The notes under the pieces are model-generated. The model saw only the letters and a program-made list of their open reading frames with translations, was not told the origin of the DNA and did no database searches. Both the position numbers and the translations under genes were made by a program. 64,000 nt of DNA, from assembly GCF_965219885.1 (NCBI RefSeq), contig NZ_CBDCOT010000008.1, forward strand, positions 572,329 to 636,328, given 5' to 3'. Below, piece after piece: positions 52,538 through 62,203 of this stretch (position 1 is its first letter; each line of letters starts with the position of its first letter). This stretch comes from Curvivirga sp965219885. GTDB lineage: Bacteria > Pseudomonadota > Alphaproteobacteria > UBA8366 > Aestuariispiraceae.

Positions 52538-52931
52538 ATCTTTCATTATATTTTGAAACTTCAATCAGATTTCCATCCGGATCACGGAAATAAACAGATG
52601 TGATAGGACCTTTTGCGCCGGTTCTTAGAACGGGGCCTTCTAAAACAGGTACAAGTGATGTTTCCAAATGCGCGATCACGGTTTCCATCGGTTGGGTTGT
52701 AATAAAACATACATCTGCACTGCCTGTATTAGGACGTGCAGGTAGTTGTTCTACACCCGCATTATCTTTTTCATGAAGATTGATTTTTTGTCGGTTAAAA
52801 TGCAAGGCAACACGACCGTCGTTAAATATCTCACGACGCATTCCTAAAACACGTTCGTAAAAGTCACAAGTTGCGTCAATATCCGCAACAGTCAAAACAA
52901 AATGGTCTAAACGATCAATTGTAATTGGCAT
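52536..52931 (-). CDS. VOC (glyoxalase-like) family protein
   Basis: A 131-aa VOC-fold protein: IDRLDHFVLTVADIDATCDF, VLGMRREIFNDGRVALHF, INLHEKDN, DVCFITTQPMETVIAHLE, and VYFRDPDGNLIEVSKY. The metal-type His and Glu of the family are in these blocks. ATG 52931 with AAGGGG 6 nt upstream is preferred over a frame starting at 52976. Substrate unknown. It converges with hisI. Confidence 0.88.
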   Translation of the reverse strand: MPITIDRLDHFVLTVADIDATCDFYERVLGMRREIFNDGRVALHFNRQKINLHEKDNAGVEQLPARPNTGSADVCFITTQPMETVIAHLETSLVPVLEGPVLRTGAKGPITSVYFRDPDGNLIEVSKYNER

Positions 52932-53168
52932 GATCGGCCCCTTTTTCTTTTTTGTTAATCCCGTCCTGCATTCCAATAGCTAAATAAGTGATCTGATAGA
53001 CAGTGTCCAGTTTCAATACATAATTATAACTTAAAAATAAGAAGAACTTAAAGGAAATCTAATAAATAAAACCAACACTTATTTAATAATTCTGTAACCA
53101 ATATTTAGTTTAAGAGTCATTCCAACTTGATATTTATGCCTGCCAAAAAGATCAGAGATGTATGACTA

Positions 53169-54974
53169 ATGGAAAATCTAGACCACCAAGCATTTCTCAA
53201 CGGCATTAAACGCCACATCAAATATGCTTTTCAGCCAATCGTAGATATTCACACAGGCACAACTTATGGCTATGAAGCGTTACTGCGTGGTCAAAGCGAA
53301 TTAGGTTTCCAATCTATTCAAAATTTCTTCGACTATGCTTGGGATCAAGGCGTCCTTCATCAAGCAGATGTTATTCTTCGTCAAAAAGCTTTACACGGTT
53401 TTGCGAGCATTGATGGTTCGGAAAATATGCGACTTTTCTTCAATATGGATGGACGCACTTTTGAGTCCCCTGACTATCATCCAGATAGTACTGCAAAGCT
53501 ACTTCAGACATATAATTTACCCCGTGACAGCCTATGCCTTGAAATGTCTGAGCTTTATAACAATAGCGAAGCTAAACATATTACAGATATTCTGGCACGT
53601 TGCAGGCAGCAGAATTTCCGTCTCGCCCTAGATGATTATGGTCGTGGTTTTTCTGAACTTAAAATGCTTTATGATTACCAGCCTGACTATCTAAAGATTG
53701 ATCGGTTTTTTATTGATGGATTGGCTGAAGACCAGAAAAAACGTCTTTTGGTTTCTAATATGGTAAATATGTCTCATGCTTTGGGAATCCATGTGATTGC
53801 GGAAGGTGTTGAGCGTGTACAGGATTTCAATTTCTGCAGAGAACTTGGTTGTGATCTGGTGCAAGGTTATCTGATTTCTCGCCCCCAGCTGGATCATGAC
53901 AAGGTGAAGACCTATTATCCAATCATCACCAAACTTAATAATGATGACCGTCGGAATAGAAAACAAATCGCATCAAATGTTGAAGAACATTTAGAACATC
54001 AGAATACAGTTATTCGGGAATATGATCAGATCCAAGATGTGCTGGAAATGTTTAAAAACAACCCTGATCGCGTCTTTTTTCCTGTCGTGGATGAAAAAGG
54101 CGAAGCACGCGGCATTTTGCGTGAATCGGTACTGAAGGGATATATATATAACCGCTTCGGGCATGCCTTACTAAACAATCGCGGTATAGGGCATCGTGTT
54201 ATTGATTTCATTACCCGATGTCCAATCGCGGATATTGATCAGAGCCTTGATGAAATCCTGCACATCTATGCGACTAATGACATTCCTGAAGGGATTATGA
54301 TCAGTCGTAATTTCAAATATCTTGGTTTTTTGAGCAACCATTCGCTATTGCAAATCATCAATGAACGACGCCTTGTTCAGGCACAAGACCAGAATCCATT
54401 AACCAAGTTACCCGGAAATAATTCCATCAACGATTTTGTTGGTAAGATATTAAATACTCAATCCACAGGCACACATGGCCTAGCCTATTTCGATTTTAAC
54501 AATTTCAAACCCTTTAACGATCATTATGGTTTCCGCCAAGGTGATCGCGCAATCTTGTTATTCGCAGACATCATGAAAAAGCACCTTGTTCAGGAAGGAG
54601 CATTTTTAGGGCATGTTGGCGGTGACGACTTCTTTGCAGGCTTCTCTGACAAAGATCAGGAAACTGTATTACTAAAAGTTAGAAAAGTTATTGCTTCATT
54701 TAACGAGGATGTTGAAAGCTTTTATGCCAAGGAAGATCGAGAAAAAGGCTATATCCTTGCCAAAGATCGTGATGGCCTTTTCCGTAAATTTGCGATGTTA
54801 TCCTGTGCCGCAGCTGTATTAATGCTACCTGCCTCAGCCTCAGTAGATCAAATGGACCAGATCGGTGAAAAACTTGCCTATTTAAAAAAGCAAGCGAAGA
54901 ATACAGATGGTTTTGTCGCCTATGACCATCTGGAAGCACAGCAAAAAGCAAAAGTGGAGCTCCTTCACGGGTAA
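53169..54974 (+). CDS. EAL-CBS-GGDEF c-di-GMP signalling protein
   Basis: A 601-aa soluble protein in the order EAL (about 10-245), CBS-like pair (about 270-395), GGDEF (about 405-595). The EAL domain looks active: YEALLRGQ, ALDDYGRGFSEL, LKIDRFFIDGL and VIAEGVER are present. The GGDEF domain has GGDDF in place of GGDEF, so cyclase activity is doubtful and it may bind GTP as a regulator. The likely net activity is c-di-GMP breakdown modulated by an adenosine-type ligand at the CBS pair. It is monocistronic. Confidence 0.92.
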   Translation: MENLDHQAFLNGIKRHIKYAFQPIVDIHTGTTYGYEALLRGQSELGFQSIQNFFDYAWDQGVLHQADVILRQKALHGFASIDGSENMRLFFNMDGRTFESPDYHPDSTAKLLQTYNLPRDSLCLEMSELYNNSEAKHITDILARCRQQNFRLALDDYGRGFSELKMLYDYQPDYLKIDRFFIDGLAEDQKKRLLVSNMVNMSHALGIHVIAEGVERVQDFNFCRELGCDLVQGYLISRPQLDHDKVKTYYPIITKLNNDDRRNRKQIASNVEEHLEHQNTVIREYDQIQDVLEMFKNNPDRVFFPVVDEKGEARGILRESVLKGYIYNRFGHALLNNRGIGHRVIDFITRCPIADIDQSLDEILHIYATNDIPEGIMISRNFKYLGFLSNHSLLQIINERRLVQAQDQNPLTKLPGNNSINDFVGKILNTQSTGTHGLAYFDFNNFKPFNDHYGFRQGDRAILLFADIMKKHLVQEGAFLGHVGGDDFFAGFSDKDQETVLLKVRKVIASFNEDVESFYAKEDREKGYILAKDRDGLFRKFAMLSCAAAVLMLPASASVDQMDQIGEKLAYLKKQAKNTDGFVAYDHLEAQQKAKVELLHG

Positions 54975-55009
54975 CTCCACCAAAACCTTTTATAACTGAC
55001 CAAGAGAAG

Positions 55010-55915
55010 TTAAGCGTTAAACTCTAATCCCCATTGCATGTAGAAATTAGAATTTTCTTCCCAGCGTTCACGCACTTTTACATATAGGAACAAATGTACC
55101 TTGCGCCCAAACATTTCTGTTAGCTCTTCACGCGCATCTGCGCCGATCTTTTTAATACGCTGACCATCTTTGCCCAGAATGATACTACGTTGACTTTCAC
55201 GACGTACATAAACGGTTTGTTCAATTTTCACACTGCCGTTTTTAAACTCTTCCCAAGTCTCAGTTTCCACCGCTAATTCATATGGTAATTCTTGATGGAC
55301 ATTTATAAACAGTTTTTCACGAGTTACCTCAGCCGCCATCATACGTAATGGCATATCCGTAATCTGATCCTCTGGGAATAACCATGGGCTTTGCGGGATT
55401 TTCTCACACAGGAGTTTCAACAAATCACTAGCCCCGTCTCCATTCAGAGCAGAGATCATAAAGATATCAGTGAAAACACCTGATTCATCTAGTTCAGCAG
55501 TTAACGTTAATAACTCTTCACGTTTCACTTTATCAATTTTGTTTAACGCCAAGACGGCTTTACGGTTATTTTCCTGTAGATTTTGGATAATTGCTTTAAC
55601 CTCGTCTTTCAGGCCAACCATTGCATCTACCATCAGGACCACAACATCTGCATCTTTTGCCCCATCCCAAGCAGCACGCACCATGGCACGATCCAAACGG
55701 CGCTTTGGCGCAAAGATACCCGGCGTATCCACAAACACGATTTGCGCATCATCTTCAATCACCACCCCAAGCACACGGCTTCGGGTTGTTTGTACCTTAT
55801 GAGTAACAATAGAAACCTTGGTTCCCACAAAACGATTTAACAATGTGGATTTACCAGCATTTGGTGCCCCGATTAGCGCAACAAAACCCGCGCGACTATT
55901 TTCCGGCATTGTCAT
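55010..55915 (-). CDS. era: GTPase Era
   Basis: A 301-aa Era. The N-terminal GTPase domain has GAPNAGKST (residues 16-24), VDTPGIF and LNKIDKV; the C-terminal KH domain ends in GKDGQRIKKIGADAREEL and the LFLYVKVRERWEEN region. Era binds the 3' end of 16S rRNA and helps mature the 30S subunit. It follows rnc in the same orientation with a 21-nt gap, the standard rnc-era order. Confidence 0.98.
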   Translation of the reverse strand: MTMPENSRAGFVALIGAPNAGKSTLLNRFVGTKVSIVTHKVQTTRSRVLGVVIEDDAQIVFVDTPGIFAPKRRLDRAMVRAAWDGAKDADVVVLMVDAMVGLKDEVKAIIQNLQENNRKAVLALNKIDKVKREELLTLTAELDESGVFTDIFMISALNGDGASDLLKLLCEKIPQSPWLFPEDQITDMPLRMMAAEVTREKLFINVHQELPYELAVETETWEEFKNGSVKIEQTVYVRRESQRSIILGKDGQRIKKIGADAREELTEMFGRKVHLFLYVKVRERWEENSNFYMQWGLEFNA

Positions 55916-55936
55916 AATTTTAAATTCCTTACAAGC

Positions 55937-56614
55937 TTATTCAGCAGTTAATTTTTCTAACATAGTTGTCGCCGCTTTTTGTTCAGCAACACGTTTGGTT
56001 TCACCTTGCGCAGACACAGCTTCGCGTCCCGGCAAAGCTACTTCAATGGTAAAAATTGGCGCATGATCCGGTCCGCTACGATCTGTCATGGTATATGCAG
56101 GCAAGGGCATTTTGCGTGCCATAGCCCATTCTTGTAATGCAGATTTTGCATCTTTCGGCGGTTTGGCAGTGTTTTCTAAGCGTTTTTCCAAATATTTATG
56201 GATGAACTTACGTGCTTCTTCCAAACCTTGTTCTTTATAAATTGCCGCAATCACAGCTTCCACAATATCAGAAAGAATCGCCGGGTTATGTCTCGCACCA
56301 CTTTCTTCTTCTGCTTTACCCAAAATAACATAGTTCGGTAAAGAAATTTCTAACGCAACTTCCGCCAAAGTTTCCTGACGCACTAACGCATTAAGACGAC
56401 GAGACAATGCCCCCTCTGGTTCTTTAGGAAATGCTTTCATCAACATATCGGCAACACAAAGACCAAGTACACGATCTCCTAAAAACTCAAGACGTTCATA
56501 GCCTAAATCCCGACCATGGCTTGCGCTTTTATGTGTTAAAGCCCGTGTTAATCTTTTCTCATCAGAAAGGGTAACACCAAGAGCCTCAAAAAACGGAGCG
56601 TAATCTACAGACAT
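55937..56614 (-). CDS. rnc: Ribonuclease III
   Basis: A 225-aa RNase III. The catalytic domain has YERLEFLGDRVLGLCVADML and ILSDIVEAVIAAIYKEQGLE (Glu and Asp metal ligands), and the C-terminal dsRNA-binding domain has KSALQEWAMARKMPLPAYT and KRVAEQKAATTMLEKL. It processes rRNA precursors and structured mRNAs. ATG 56614 is used; an in-frame TTG is 6 nt earlier. It lies 13 nt downstream of lepB. Confidence 0.98.
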   Translation of the reverse strand: MSVDYAPFFEALGVTLSDEKRLTRALTHKSASHGRDLGYERLEFLGDRVLGLCVADMLMKAFPKEPEGALSRRLNALVRQETLAEVALEISLPNYVILGKAEEESGARHNPAILSDIVEAVIAAIYKEQGLEEARKFIHKYLEKRLENTAKPPKDAKSALQEWAMARKMPLPAYTMTDRSGPDHAPIFTIEVALPGREAVSAQGETKRVAEQKAATTMLEKLTAE

Positions 56615-56627
56615 ACTCAAAAATTTC

Positions 56628-57404
56628 CTAGTCTACAGAATGTAACAATCGGTCATATCGTGTACCAATAAACCATGTCCACGGCAGATACCATTTCACA
56701 CGACTATCCGCCGAATAGAATAAATTCGTCGCACGCCCGACCAAATTATCAAACGGAATATAACCAACAGATGATAACACCCGACTATCAGAAGAGTTAT
56801 CACGGTTATCTCCCATGCCAAAATAATGGCCTTCGGGAACAATAAATACCTTGGTGTTATCCAGATAAGCTGTGTCAGTTTCCTCTAAAATATTGTAACT
56901 CTTTCCATTTGGTAAAGTTTCAACATATTGTTTTATACTCTTCGGGAAAGGTGTCTCCGGATTGATCACATAATCTTCGATACGGCGGCGTTTCACAGCT
57001 TCACCATTAATATGCAAAACACCGGCTTTTACCTGAATGCGATCTCCCGGCAAACCGACAATACGCTTCACATAATCCACACCATCTTGTTTTGGATTAC
57101 GAAAAACTGCGACATCACCGCGCTCTGGTTCACTTCCCATTACACGTCCCTCAAATGGAGGAAAACCAAAAAGGAAACTATATTTACTATAACCATATGA
57201 AGATTTATTTACGAACATATAGTCACCAACCATCAAGTTTGGATACATGGAACCCGATGGAATATTAAAGGGTTCAAACAAAAATGTTCTGAAAACAATT
57301 GCAATGACCAAAGCCCAAAAGACCGTCTTCAGTGTGTCCCATGCTTCAGCTATAAGACCATTCTCTTTTTGCTCTTCAGAAGTATTGCTAGACATTTTTG
57401 CCAT
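56628..57404 (-). CDS. lepB: Signal peptidase I
   Basis: A 258-aa type I signal peptidase anchored by an N-terminal helix (residues about 25-42). The Ser-Lys dyad is Ser52 (NIPSGSMYPNL) and Lys113 (DYVKRIVGLPGD); FGMGDNRDNSSDSR is the third box. It cleaves exported preproteins on the periplasmic face. It heads the lepB-rnc-era set, with a structured intergenic element 42 nt upstream of its start. Confidence 0.97.
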   Translation of the reverse strand: MAKMSSNTSEEQKENGLIAEAWDTLKTVFWALVIAIVFRTFLFEPFNIPSGSMYPNLMVGDYMFVNKSSYGYSKYSFLFGFPPFEGRVMGSEPERGDVAVFRNPKQDGVDYVKRIVGLPGDRIQVKAGVLHINGEAVKRRRIEDYVINPETPFPKSIKQYVETLPNGKSYNILEETDTAYLDNTKVFIVPEGHYFGMGDNRDNSSDSRVLSSVGYIPFDNLVGRATNLFYSADSRVKWYLPWTWFIGTRYDRLLHSVD

Positions 57405-57445
57405 TCGTTTTCTCTAACTTAAAATCAATAACATGTTCAATTCAT

Positions 57446-57503
57446 ATAAAAGGGTTATGAGTGTTCATATAAGACCTGTCAATGCAGGTTCAAACCCTTT
57501 TAT
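57446..57503. repeat. Nested inverted repeats between acpS and lepB
   Basis: Outer perfect arms ATAAAAGGGTT (57446-57456) and AACCCTTTTAT (57493-57503) enclose a small stem ACCTG/CAGGT (57474-57489). It could be a structured leader of lepB, a processing site or a terminator after acpS. Confidence 0.5.
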
Positions 57504-57507
57504 CTGT

Positions 57508-57912
57508 TTATGTTTTGGGGTTTGCTGAAATAATCACCATCGCATGTGCCAAACCAGCTTCATCTGTTAAGGACACATCTACCTGTGGTTCCATTCCTTC
57601 CGGTATCAAACTCATCATCCGTTTTAAAGCTCCGCCATGCAATCGCATAGTTGGCTTTCCACTTGGTTCCGGTACAACTTCCATGTCACGCCAGAAAACA
57701 CCCTCACGAAATCCCGTTCCCAAAGCTTTAGAACATGCCTCTTTCGCTGCAAACATTTGCGCATAGCGATCCGCTCTTTTATTGGGGCGACGTTCCGCAC
57801 GCGCCTGTTCTTGTTCAGTATAAAGGCGCTCTAAAAAACGAGCTCCAAACTTCTTTAGCGTTTCCTCAATACGTGGAATTGCACAAAGGTCAGTACCTGT
57901 ACCAATGATCAT
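57508..57912 (-). CDS. acpS: Holo-[acyl-carrier-protein] synthase
   Basis: A 134-aa phosphopantetheinyl transferase that activates acyl carrier protein. The metal-binding Asp is in IGTGTDLCAIPRIEE and the Glu is in FAAKEACSKALGTG; the C-terminus DVSLTDEAGLAHAMVIIS is complete. It follows rsh by 35 nt and precedes lepB, a common alphaproteobacterial neighbourhood. The missing pdxJ, which often sits nearby, is not in this cluster. Confidence 0.96.
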   Translation of the reverse strand: MIIGTGTDLCAIPRIEETLKKFGARFLERLYTEQEQARAERRPNKRADRYAQMFAAKEACSKALGTGFREGVFWRDMEVVPEPSGKPTMRLHGGALKRMMSLIPEGMEPQVDVSLTDEAGLAHAMVIISANPKT

Positions 57913-57947
57913 GTTTCTATTCCTATTTCAGGTAATCTAACCGACAG

Positions 57948-60116
57948 TTAACCTTGAGATCTTTCAACTGTATTCACCACAGAAGACGCTCTCAAAGCCG
58001 CAATAATATTACTCAGCTGTCTTACATCAGTTACTTCAACATCCACCATGATATCGAAGAAATCTTGTCCACGGTTGGTAAATTTCAAGTTATTTATGTT
58101 ACCACCATCTCGACCAATCGTTGTTGTCAAAGATGCTAACGCCCCTGGTTCATTTGAAATGACAGCACTGATACGTCCCACAAAACTGGACTTCTCATCT
58201 GAATCCATATCCCAAGACACATCAATCCATCGTTCTGGCATATCCGCAAACGCCTCTAAAGTGCGGCAATCGATAGTGTGAATCGTTACCCCTTTACCCG
58301 TTGTGACGATACCAACAATGCGATCCCCTGGTAAAGGGTGACAACATTTCGCATAATGCAATGCCATACCCGGTATCAAACCGCGAATAGGAATTGCGTG
58401 TGCTGGTAAATCCTTCGCACGGGTCTGTGGCATTTTCTTTGCCACTTGTTGGCTGTCTTTTGCCCCCGGGTAAACACTATAAAGGACTTCACGTCCTGTT
58501 ACCTGTCCCTCGCCAATACGCGCATGCAGAGTTTCAATAGTATCCGAGCCATGCTTGTCCAAAATAGACTTCAGAGCTTTTTCCGTTAATTCATAGTCAG
58601 CTTGTCGGAAAGTATTTTCCAGAATTTCCTTACCTAAACTGATATATTGTTCACGTTGTTTGGATCGAATAAAGCGACGAATGGAAGCACGCGCCTTACC
58701 AGTTACAACAAAACTTTCCCAAGAAGGGTTCGGAGTTTGCCCCTTTGATGTAGAAATCTCCAACTGATCACCATTACGTAATTTCGTACGCAACGGAACA
58801 ATACGACCATTTACTTTTGCAGCCACACAATGATCACCAACTTCGGAATGAACCGAATAGGCAAAATCAATTGGTGTCGCCCCCCGAGGCAATGCATGTA
58901 AATCACCTTTCGGCGTAAATACAAATACTTGATCGGAGAACATTTCCATCTTGGTATGTTCAAGAAACTCATCAGGACCAGCTGCATTGGACATAATGTC
59001 TAACATGTCACGCAGCCAACGATATTGATTGCCTTCCTTATTGGCGATATGCCCCGGTTTCACCTCCGGTTCACCACCACTTTGCCCTTTATAAACCCAA
59101 TGTGCTGCGACACCAAGCTCAGCAACTTCATGCATATGCTGCGTACGAATCTGAATTTCAATTCGTTGATTTTCCGGACCAATCACACCTGTATGTAAAG
59201 ATTGATACCCATTTGGTTTCGGTAAGGATACGTAATCCTTAAAACGACCCGGCACAACGGTATACTGACCGTGAATAACACCTAAGGCCTGATAACATTC
59301 GTTTGGATCTTCAACGATCACACGGAAGGCCATAATGTCGGAAAGTTGTTCAAAACCAACATTCTGTCGTTGCATCTTACGCCAAATAGAATAAGGAGAT
59401 TTCTGACGCCCTGTCACTTTGGCATTCAATCCATGTTGGTCCATCAAGCCTTGTAATTCTTTAATCACACGGTCAATGAGGCCGCCTTCTTCATTATTCA
59501 GAAAATCCAAACGCTTAAGGATTGAACGACGCGCATCAGGATTAAGTTCCCGAAAAGCTAATTCTTCAAGTTGCTCTTTCCAATCCCGCACACCGACACG
59601 TTCTGCCAATGGCACATATATATCCATTGTCTCTCGTGAAATACGGCGGCGTTTCTCTTCCTTCTTAATGAAGTGAAGAGTGGACATATTATGAAGACGA
59701 TCAGCCAACTTCACTAACAGAACACGGATATCCTTAGACATCGCAAGAACAAGCTTACGGAAGTTTTCTGCTTGTTTATTTTGTTCTGATTGAAGTTCAA
59801 GTTGAGAAAGCTTTGTGACCCCGTCAACTAAACCGGAAACTTCATCCCCAAATAGGTTAGAAATTTCATCCAAAGTTGCATCAGTATCTTCTACCGTGTC
59901 ATGCAGTAAACCTGTCATGATCGATGCTGCATCCAAGCGTTTCTCGCTCAGCAAACCCGCAACTTCAACAGGATGGGAGAAATAAGGATCCCCAGATGCA
60001 CGCAACTGGGTACCATGTTTTTGCATGGCATAAACATAAGCGCGGTTGAGGGCATCCTCATCCGCGCCAGGGTCGTAACTACAAACTCGTTCGGTAAGTT
60101 CGTATTGTCGCAGCAT
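57948..60116 (-). CDS. rsh: Bifunctional (p)ppGpp synthetase/hydrolase (RelA/SpoT)
   Basis: A 722-aa Rsh. The N-terminal HD hydrolase has YFSHPVEVAGLLSE and GLLHDTVEDTDA with KLADRLHNM; the synthetase region has FEQLSDIMAFRVIVED and PKPNGYQSLHTGV; then TGS (VFTPKGDLHALPRGATPIDF), a Cys-His zinc region (HYAKCCHPLPGD) and a C-terminal ACT domain. Both active sites look intact, so it is the single bifunctional stringent-response enzyme usual in alphaproteobacteria. ATG 60116 with AGGGGG upstream is preferred over the in-frame TTG. rpoZ is upstream. Confidence 0.97.
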   Translation of the reverse strand: MLRQYELTERVCSYDPGADEDALNRAYVYAMQKHGTQLRASGDPYFSHPVEVAGLLSEKRLDAASIMTGLLHDTVEDTDATLDEISNLFGDEVSGLVDGVTKLSQLELQSEQNKQAENFRKLVLAMSKDIRVLLVKLADRLHNMSTLHFIKKEEKRRRISRETMDIYVPLAERVGVRDWKEQLEELAFRELNPDARRSILKRLDFLNNEEGGLIDRVIKELQGLMDQHGLNAKVTGRQKSPYSIWRKMQRQNVGFEQLSDIMAFRVIVEDPNECYQALGVIHGQYTVVPGRFKDYVSLPKPNGYQSLHTGVIGPENQRIEIQIRTQHMHEVAELGVAAHWVYKGQSGGEPEVKPGHIANKEGNQYRWLRDMLDIMSNAAGPDEFLEHTKMEMFSDQVFVFTPKGDLHALPRGATPIDFAYSVHSEVGDHCVAAKVNGRIVPLRTKLRNGDQLEISTSKGQTPNPSWESFVVTGKARASIRRFIRSKQREQYISLGKEILENTFRQADYELTEKALKSILDKHGSDTIETLHARIGEGQVTGREVLYSVYPGAKDSQQVAKKMPQTRAKDLPAHAIPIRGLIPGMALHYAKCCHPLPGDRIVGIVTTGKGVTIHTIDCRTLEAFADMPERWIDVSWDMDSDEKSSFVGRISAVISNEPGALASLTTTIGRDGGNINNLKFTNRGQDFFDIMVDVEVTDVRQLSNIIAALRASSVVNTVERSQG

Positions 60117-60195
60117 TACCAAGCCCCCTCTGTAATACCAATCCCGAAAGTCAGGACATTAAAAGACGGTTTCGGAGGGTAACTTGATTTATGCA

Positions 60196-60594
60196 TTAAT
60201 CTTCTACGTTTGGAATATCCACGTCTTCAAAGCGAATGGAAGCATCCAACTCTGTCTCTTCAACAGGTTTCGCTTCAACACCTTCTTCTCCTTCTTCTGC
60301 AACAGCTTCAGCAGCAGGTGCAGCAAGAATTTCCATCAATTCTGCTTCGCTTTCAGGCTCATCCAGATCAGCAACTTTTTGCAACCCTTTCACAACGCCT
60401 TCAGACAAGCCGTCTAGTTCAACTGTCTCTTCAGCAATTTCACGTAAAGCTACAACTGGGTTCTTATCGCGGTCGCGTTCAACGGTTAGCAACGCACCAT
60501 TGTTGATTTCGCGGCTGCGCTGTGCAGCAAGCATCACCAAATCAAAACGGTTAGGAACTTTTTCAACGCAATCTTCGACTGTTACGCGTGCCAT
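60196..60594 (-). CDS. rpoZ: RNA polymerase omega subunit
   Basis: A 132-aa omega subunit. The conserved core is at the N-terminus (MARVTVEDCVEKVPNRFDLV, AAQRSREINNGA, KNPVVALREIAEETV); the C-terminal ~60 residues are an acidic Ala/Glu tail, common in alphaproteobacteria. It supports RNA polymerase assembly and, in proteobacteria, contributes to ppGpp binding, which suits its place before rsh. ATG 60594 with AAGGG is chosen over TTG 60603. Confidence 0.96.
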   Translation of the reverse strand: MARVTVEDCVEKVPNRFDLVMLAAQRSREINNGALLTVERDRDKNPVVALREIAEETVELDGLSEGVVKGLQKVADLDEPESEAELMEILAAPAAEAVAEEGEEGVEAKPVEETELDASIRFEDVDIPNVED

Positions 60595-61056
60595 CTGGGA
60601 CAACCCTTCTGTATATTTAACATCAATTTATCAAAGCATTTTTTTCAAAATAGCGCAAAGCAGAAATCAGAAAAAACAATATTTTCAATTCTCTTTCGCA
60701 GCCGATTTTGAACAATACTACGGCAAAAGCTTTCGCCCCACAAAGACAAACTTGGCAGGGAGGCTGGAATATAGTGCTATCCCCCTCCCTTTTCAAGCTC
60801 ATTTTTTACAAACATAAAAAAGAAATACTATTACTCAAAAATAGTCACACTCATAATTAAATTCCACAAAAAGTGGCTTAAACTAACTTTTTCTGTTGCC
60901 CTGTTTCTTCGTTGTGCTAGTCTTCATTTATTAAATCTTTTTTGAATTTTTCATATAAACCAATGATTTGTCATTCAATAAAGCAAAAACTAATATTCTA
61001 AAGAGCATTTTTCTTTTTTGACATACAGATTTTTACAGAAAGTTGATTAAATTATT
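60595..61056. other. Intergenic region with a terminator-like hairpin, divergent rpoZ / NYN gene
   Basis: This 462-bp region contains a 7-bp stem AGGGAGG/CCTCCCT (about 60757-60796) followed on the plus strand by TTTT and a T-rich stretch, although no plus-strand gene lies before it. It could end an unannotated small RNA; I cannot assign a family. A smaller hairpin CCAC-AAAAA-GTGG lies near 60865. Confidence 0.35.
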
Positions 61057-61746
61057 ATGGCTTTAAACATTTATACACAGGAACGTGTTGCATTGTTTAT
61101 TGATGGCGCAAATCTATATTCAGCTGCACGCACACTTGGCTTTGATATCGACTATAAGAAACTGCTTGCCCATTTTCGCAGCCAAGGGCAACTTATTCGT
61201 GCTTTCTATTATACGGCTCTATTTGAGGATCAGGAATACTCTCCTATTCGTCCCCTAGTCGACTGGTTGGATTACAATGGATATACTATGGTAACCAAGC
61301 CTGCGAAAGAATTCACAGATGCCCAAGGCCGCCGCAAGGTCAAAGGCAATATGGATATGGAATTGGCGATTGATGTATTAGAAATGTCAAAACATCTTGA
61401 TCATGTAATTCTATTTTCCGGGGATGGCGATTTCCGTCGCTTAGTTGAGGCGGTTCAACGAAAAGGCGTACGTGTCACCGTTGTCAGCACAATCAAGTCA
61501 AACCCGCCAATGATTGCTGACGAATTACGTCGTCAGGCCGATGGTTTCGTCGACTTAAAACGGATCGCTAAAAAAATTGCACGCAACTTTCATGATATTG
61601 ATGAAAGCGATTATGATGATCCGCCGCAACCCTCCGCGGAAATCAAACGCGACCACACCAAAGATTATGACGATGTTGATATAATCGAAGAAGTTAACGG
61701 CAACATCGAACAAATCGAAATTGATCGAAGTGTGGAGCGTTTATAA
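61057..61746 (+). CDS. NYN domain protein (LabA/DUF88-like)
   Basis: A 229-aa PIN-like NYN-domain protein. The conserved Asp motifs are VALFIDGANLYSAARTLG, KGNMDMELAIDVLEMSKHLD, and LFSGDGDFRRLVEAVQRKG, then VTVVSTIKSNPPMIADELRRQAD. The acidic cluster suggests a metal-dependent ribonuclease. The C-terminal ~45 residues are acidic and disordered. This gene is regularly found near rpoZ and smpB in alphaproteobacteria and is divergent from rpoZ here. Confidence 0.93.
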   Translation: MALNIYTQERVALFIDGANLYSAARTLGFDIDYKKLLAHFRSQGQLIRAFYYTALFEDQEYSPIRPLVDWLDYNGYTMVTKPAKEFTDAQGRRKVKGNMDMELAIDVLEMSKHLDHVILFSGDGDFRRLVEAVQRKGVRVTVVSTIKSNPPMIADELRRQADGFVDLKRIAKKIARNFHDIDESDYDDPPQPSAEIKRDHTKDYDDVDIIEEVNGNIEQIEIDRSVERL

Positions 61747-61921
61747 ACTTCCTTATTTCAAACGAACAAATCCTATATGTTGAAAATCTATTTTTGAAAC
61801 TACTCTGAACTAATTTAAACGCCTCACATATTCAAAGACTTAAGGCGCTCAACAAACATATCATCATTGATCTCAGAGCAAATTGGAACAGAATACAAGT
61901 AGTTCAATTAAGGAAAAAATT

Positions 61922-62203
61922 ATGGATGCTGTTCTTAAATTTATTGACGATGGTATTGGATATGGCTCGGCCGCATCAACTAGATCGGCTATCAATGAAA
62001 TTTGGAAACTCCGTAACTTAATCGGTAGTGAAAATTCTCTAATTTTGAAGTCACAAAAAATGTTGAAATTTAACAACACAGATGAGTTCGATGATTGGAA
62101 TAAAGTTAGATATGGTTGGGATCATGAGTTCTACATTCAAGAATTGATGCGATCGAAAAGTGTGTCTAACTCAGGGAAGGCAGAAAGGGGAAGAGAATGT
62201 TAG
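61922..62203 (+). CDS. Hypothetical protein, 93 aa
   Basis: No family recognised. A mostly helical soluble protein beginning MDAVLKFIDDGIGYGSAAST and ending in a basic tail. ATG 61922 has AAGGA seven nt upstream, better than the TTG at 61883. It overlaps the start of the next gene by 7 nt, so the two are coupled. It is more AT-rich than the flanking NYN and smpB genes. Confidence 0.55.
   Translation: MDAVLKFIDDGIGYGSAASTRSAINEIWKLRNLIGSENSLILKSQKMLKFNNTDEFDDWNKVRYGWDHEFYIQELMRSKSVSNSGKAERGREC

Noticed and set aside
60236..60817. Long plus-strand frame opposite rpoZ
   Set aside because: It is antisense to the well-conserved rpoZ and is Ser/Ala-rich low-complexity sequence caused by the Glu/Ala tail of omega.
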